Assembly: GCA_025698865.1 (NCBI GenBank) | Contig: JAILWQ010000003.1 | Location: 372,001-436,000, forward strand | Direction: 5' to 3' | From: Erythrobacter sp. | GTDB taxonomy: Bacteria; Pseudomonadota; Alphaproteobacteria; Sphingomonadales; Sphingomonadaceae | DNA length: 64,000 nt | In this document: positions 62,799 to 64,000 of the stretch, in pieces | Numbering within the stretch: the stretch's first letter is position 1 | Layout of the letters: each line of letters starts with the position of its first letter | The notes under the pieces: generated by a model | Told to the model about the DNA's origin: nothing | What the model saw: only the letters and a program-made list of their open reading frames with translations | The model's database searches: none | Position numbers and translations under genes: made by a program

Positions 62799-64000
62799 AC
62801 GCGCCCGGTCTCGGCGCTCCCGGTCTCGGCCCCAAAGCAGGTGCAGAGGTGATCTCGCTCGGCTGCCGCCTCAATCTCAGCGAAAGCGAGCGCATCCGTG
62901 CCCTGCTGGCCGACGAGGGCGACGTCGTGGTCGTCAACAGCTGCGCCGTGACCAGCGAGGCGGTGCGCCAGACGCGCCAGGCGATCCGCCGGGCGCGGCG
63001 CGAACGTCCCGAGGCGCGCCTGCTGGTCACCGGCTGCGCCGCCGAGATCGAGCGCGAGCAGATCGCCGCGATGCCCGAGGTCGATGGCCTCGTCGCCAAT
63101 GCCGACAAGCTCGATGCCCGCGCCTGGAACGTCCCCGCCCCGCTGCCCGCCGCACCGGTCAGGCACACCCGCGCCTTCGTGGCGGTGCAGAACGGGTGCG
63201 ACCACGCCTGCACCTTCTGCGTCATCCCGCAGGGACGCGGCACCAGCCGGTCGCTGACCGTTCCGCAGGTGCTGGCCGAGATCGAGCATCACCTGACCCT
63301 CGGCGCGGGCGAGGTCGTGCTGACCGGGGTGGATGTCACCTCATGGGGCCACGACCTGCCCGGCAGTCCGCCGCTCGGCACGCTTGTCCGCGCGATCCTC
63401 GACGAATTTCCCGGCCTCCGGCGCCTGCGCATGTCCTCGGTCGACGGGATCGAGATCGATCCGCTGCTGTTCGAGATGCTGGCGAGCGAGGCGCGGTTGA
63501 TGCCGCATCTCCACCTCTCGCTCCAGCACGGTCATGATCTGATCCTGAAGCGCATGAAGCGCCGCCACCTGCGCCGCGATGCGGTGGTGCTGGTCGAAGC
63601 CCTGCGCGCGCGGCGGCCCGAGCTTGCCGTGGGCGCCGACCTGATCGCCGGCTTTCCGACCGAGAGCGAGGCGCACCACGAGGCCAACCTCTCGATCATA
63701 GGCGAGCTCGGCATCGTCCACGGCCACCTCTTTCCCTATTCCCCGCGCCCCGGCACGCCCGCCGCCCGGATGCCGCAGATCGAGCGGCCCGTCATCAAGC
63801 GCCGCGCCGCCGAACTGCGCGCCGCCGTGGCCGAGCTGCGCGATGGCTGGCTTGCGAGCCTCGTCGGCACTCCGCTCGCCGTGCTCGCCGAGAGCGACGG
63901 AACCGGCTATGCCCCCAACTTCGCCCGCGTGAAGCTGCCCCAAGGCACGCAGCGCGGGGCGATCGTCACAGTCACACCAACGAAATTCGAGGAAGGTCTC
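62795..64000 (+). CDS. mtaB: tRNA t6A37 methylthiotransferase MtaB (3' end outside the window)
   Basis: At least 402 residues, open to the window edge. The MTTase N-terminal domain supplies cysteines in SLGCRLN, VVNSCAVTS and VTGCAAE. The radical SAM motif is NGCDHACTFCVIPQGRG. Also seen are VLTGVDVTSWG, LSLQHGHDLILKRMKRRH and GADLIAGFPTE. MtaB makes ms2t6A at position 37 of ANN-decoding tRNAs. It overlaps dapF by 4 nt. Confidence 0.95.
   Translation, partial: MNAPGLGAPGLGPKAGAEVISLGCRLNLSESERIRALLADEGDVVVVNSCAVTSEAVRQTRQAIRRARRERPEARLLVTGCAAEIEREQIAAMPEVDGLVANADKLDARAWNVPAPLPAAPVRHTRAFVAVQNGCDHACTFCVIPQGRGTSRSLTVPQVLAEIEHHLTLGAGEVVLTGVDVTSWGHDLPGSPPLGTLVRAILDEFPGLRRLRMSSVDGIEIDPLLFEMLASEARLMPHLHLSLQHGHDLILKRMKRRHLRRDAVVLVEALRARRPELAVGADLIAGFPTESEAHHEANLSIIGELGIVHGHLFPYSPRPGTPAARMPQIERPVIKRRAAELRAAVAELRDGWLASLVGTPLAVLAESDGTGYAPNFARVKLPQGTQRGAIVTVTPTKFEEGL

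Overview
The window is a piece of a high-GC alphaproteobacterial chromosome, most likely a sphingomonad of the Erythrobacteraceae type. I infer this from the gene families (FixK/FnrL-like regulator, cbb3 oxidase module, CcoI/CcoS, OxyR, MtaB, CsbD), the frequent 4-nt ATGA/GTGA overlaps and the base composition; no rRNA or other marker fixes the species.

Layout. (1) 1-7441 is a stress section: a partial FAD monooxygenase divergent from a TetR regulator, an MscS-type channel, a second TetR regulator, and a catalase / unknown protein / DyP peroxidase / thioesterase operon. (2) 7442-18867 is a microaerobic respiration module: two Crp/Fnr-type regulators and an unbroken ccoNOQPGHIS run. FNR-like boxes lie before the second regulator and before ccoN. 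A truncated nnrS flanks the module on the left, and a truncated, frameshifted hemN on the right. (3) 18955-45960 looks like two integrated elements in tandem at a tRNA-Met(CAT) gene (45884-45960). A 17-bp copy of the tRNA 3' end sits inside a ~610-bp repeat at the far left and again in the middle, with offsets of 13,628 and 12,894 bp. Element A (about 19.4-33.0 kb) has two tyrosine-recombinase copies (one frameshifted), a 1261-aa protein of unknown function, a RiPP gene cluster and a Septu-like ATPase/HNH pair. Element B (about 33.0-45.9 kb) is almost wholly one overlapping operon of secreted or lipid-anchored proteins, including a serpin and a two-META-domain lipoprotein; several members share an unnamed Cys-containing domain. 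(4) 46.1-64.0 kb is core chromosome: 2H phosphoesterase, mltG, fabF, acpP, aspS, rnd, oxyR, an S41-like protein, pgsA, an MFS carrier, a TPP enzyme, csbD, an EVE protein, a GGDEF/EAL protein, dapF and the start of mtaB.

The most interesting locus is 26939-29882. Two tiny precursor genes end in nearly the same ten residues, readable as aromatic-X-Arg triplets (Y-N-R, Y-N/H-R, H-N-R). They sit with an FxsB-like radical SAM/SPASM enzyme, a 2-oxoglutarate/Fe(II) oxygenase of prolyl-hydroxylase type and a HExxH-type putative peptide hydroxylase. This fits a cyclophane-type RiPP with added hydroxylation. The serpin/lipoprotein operon of element B is the second candidate for an undescribed system.
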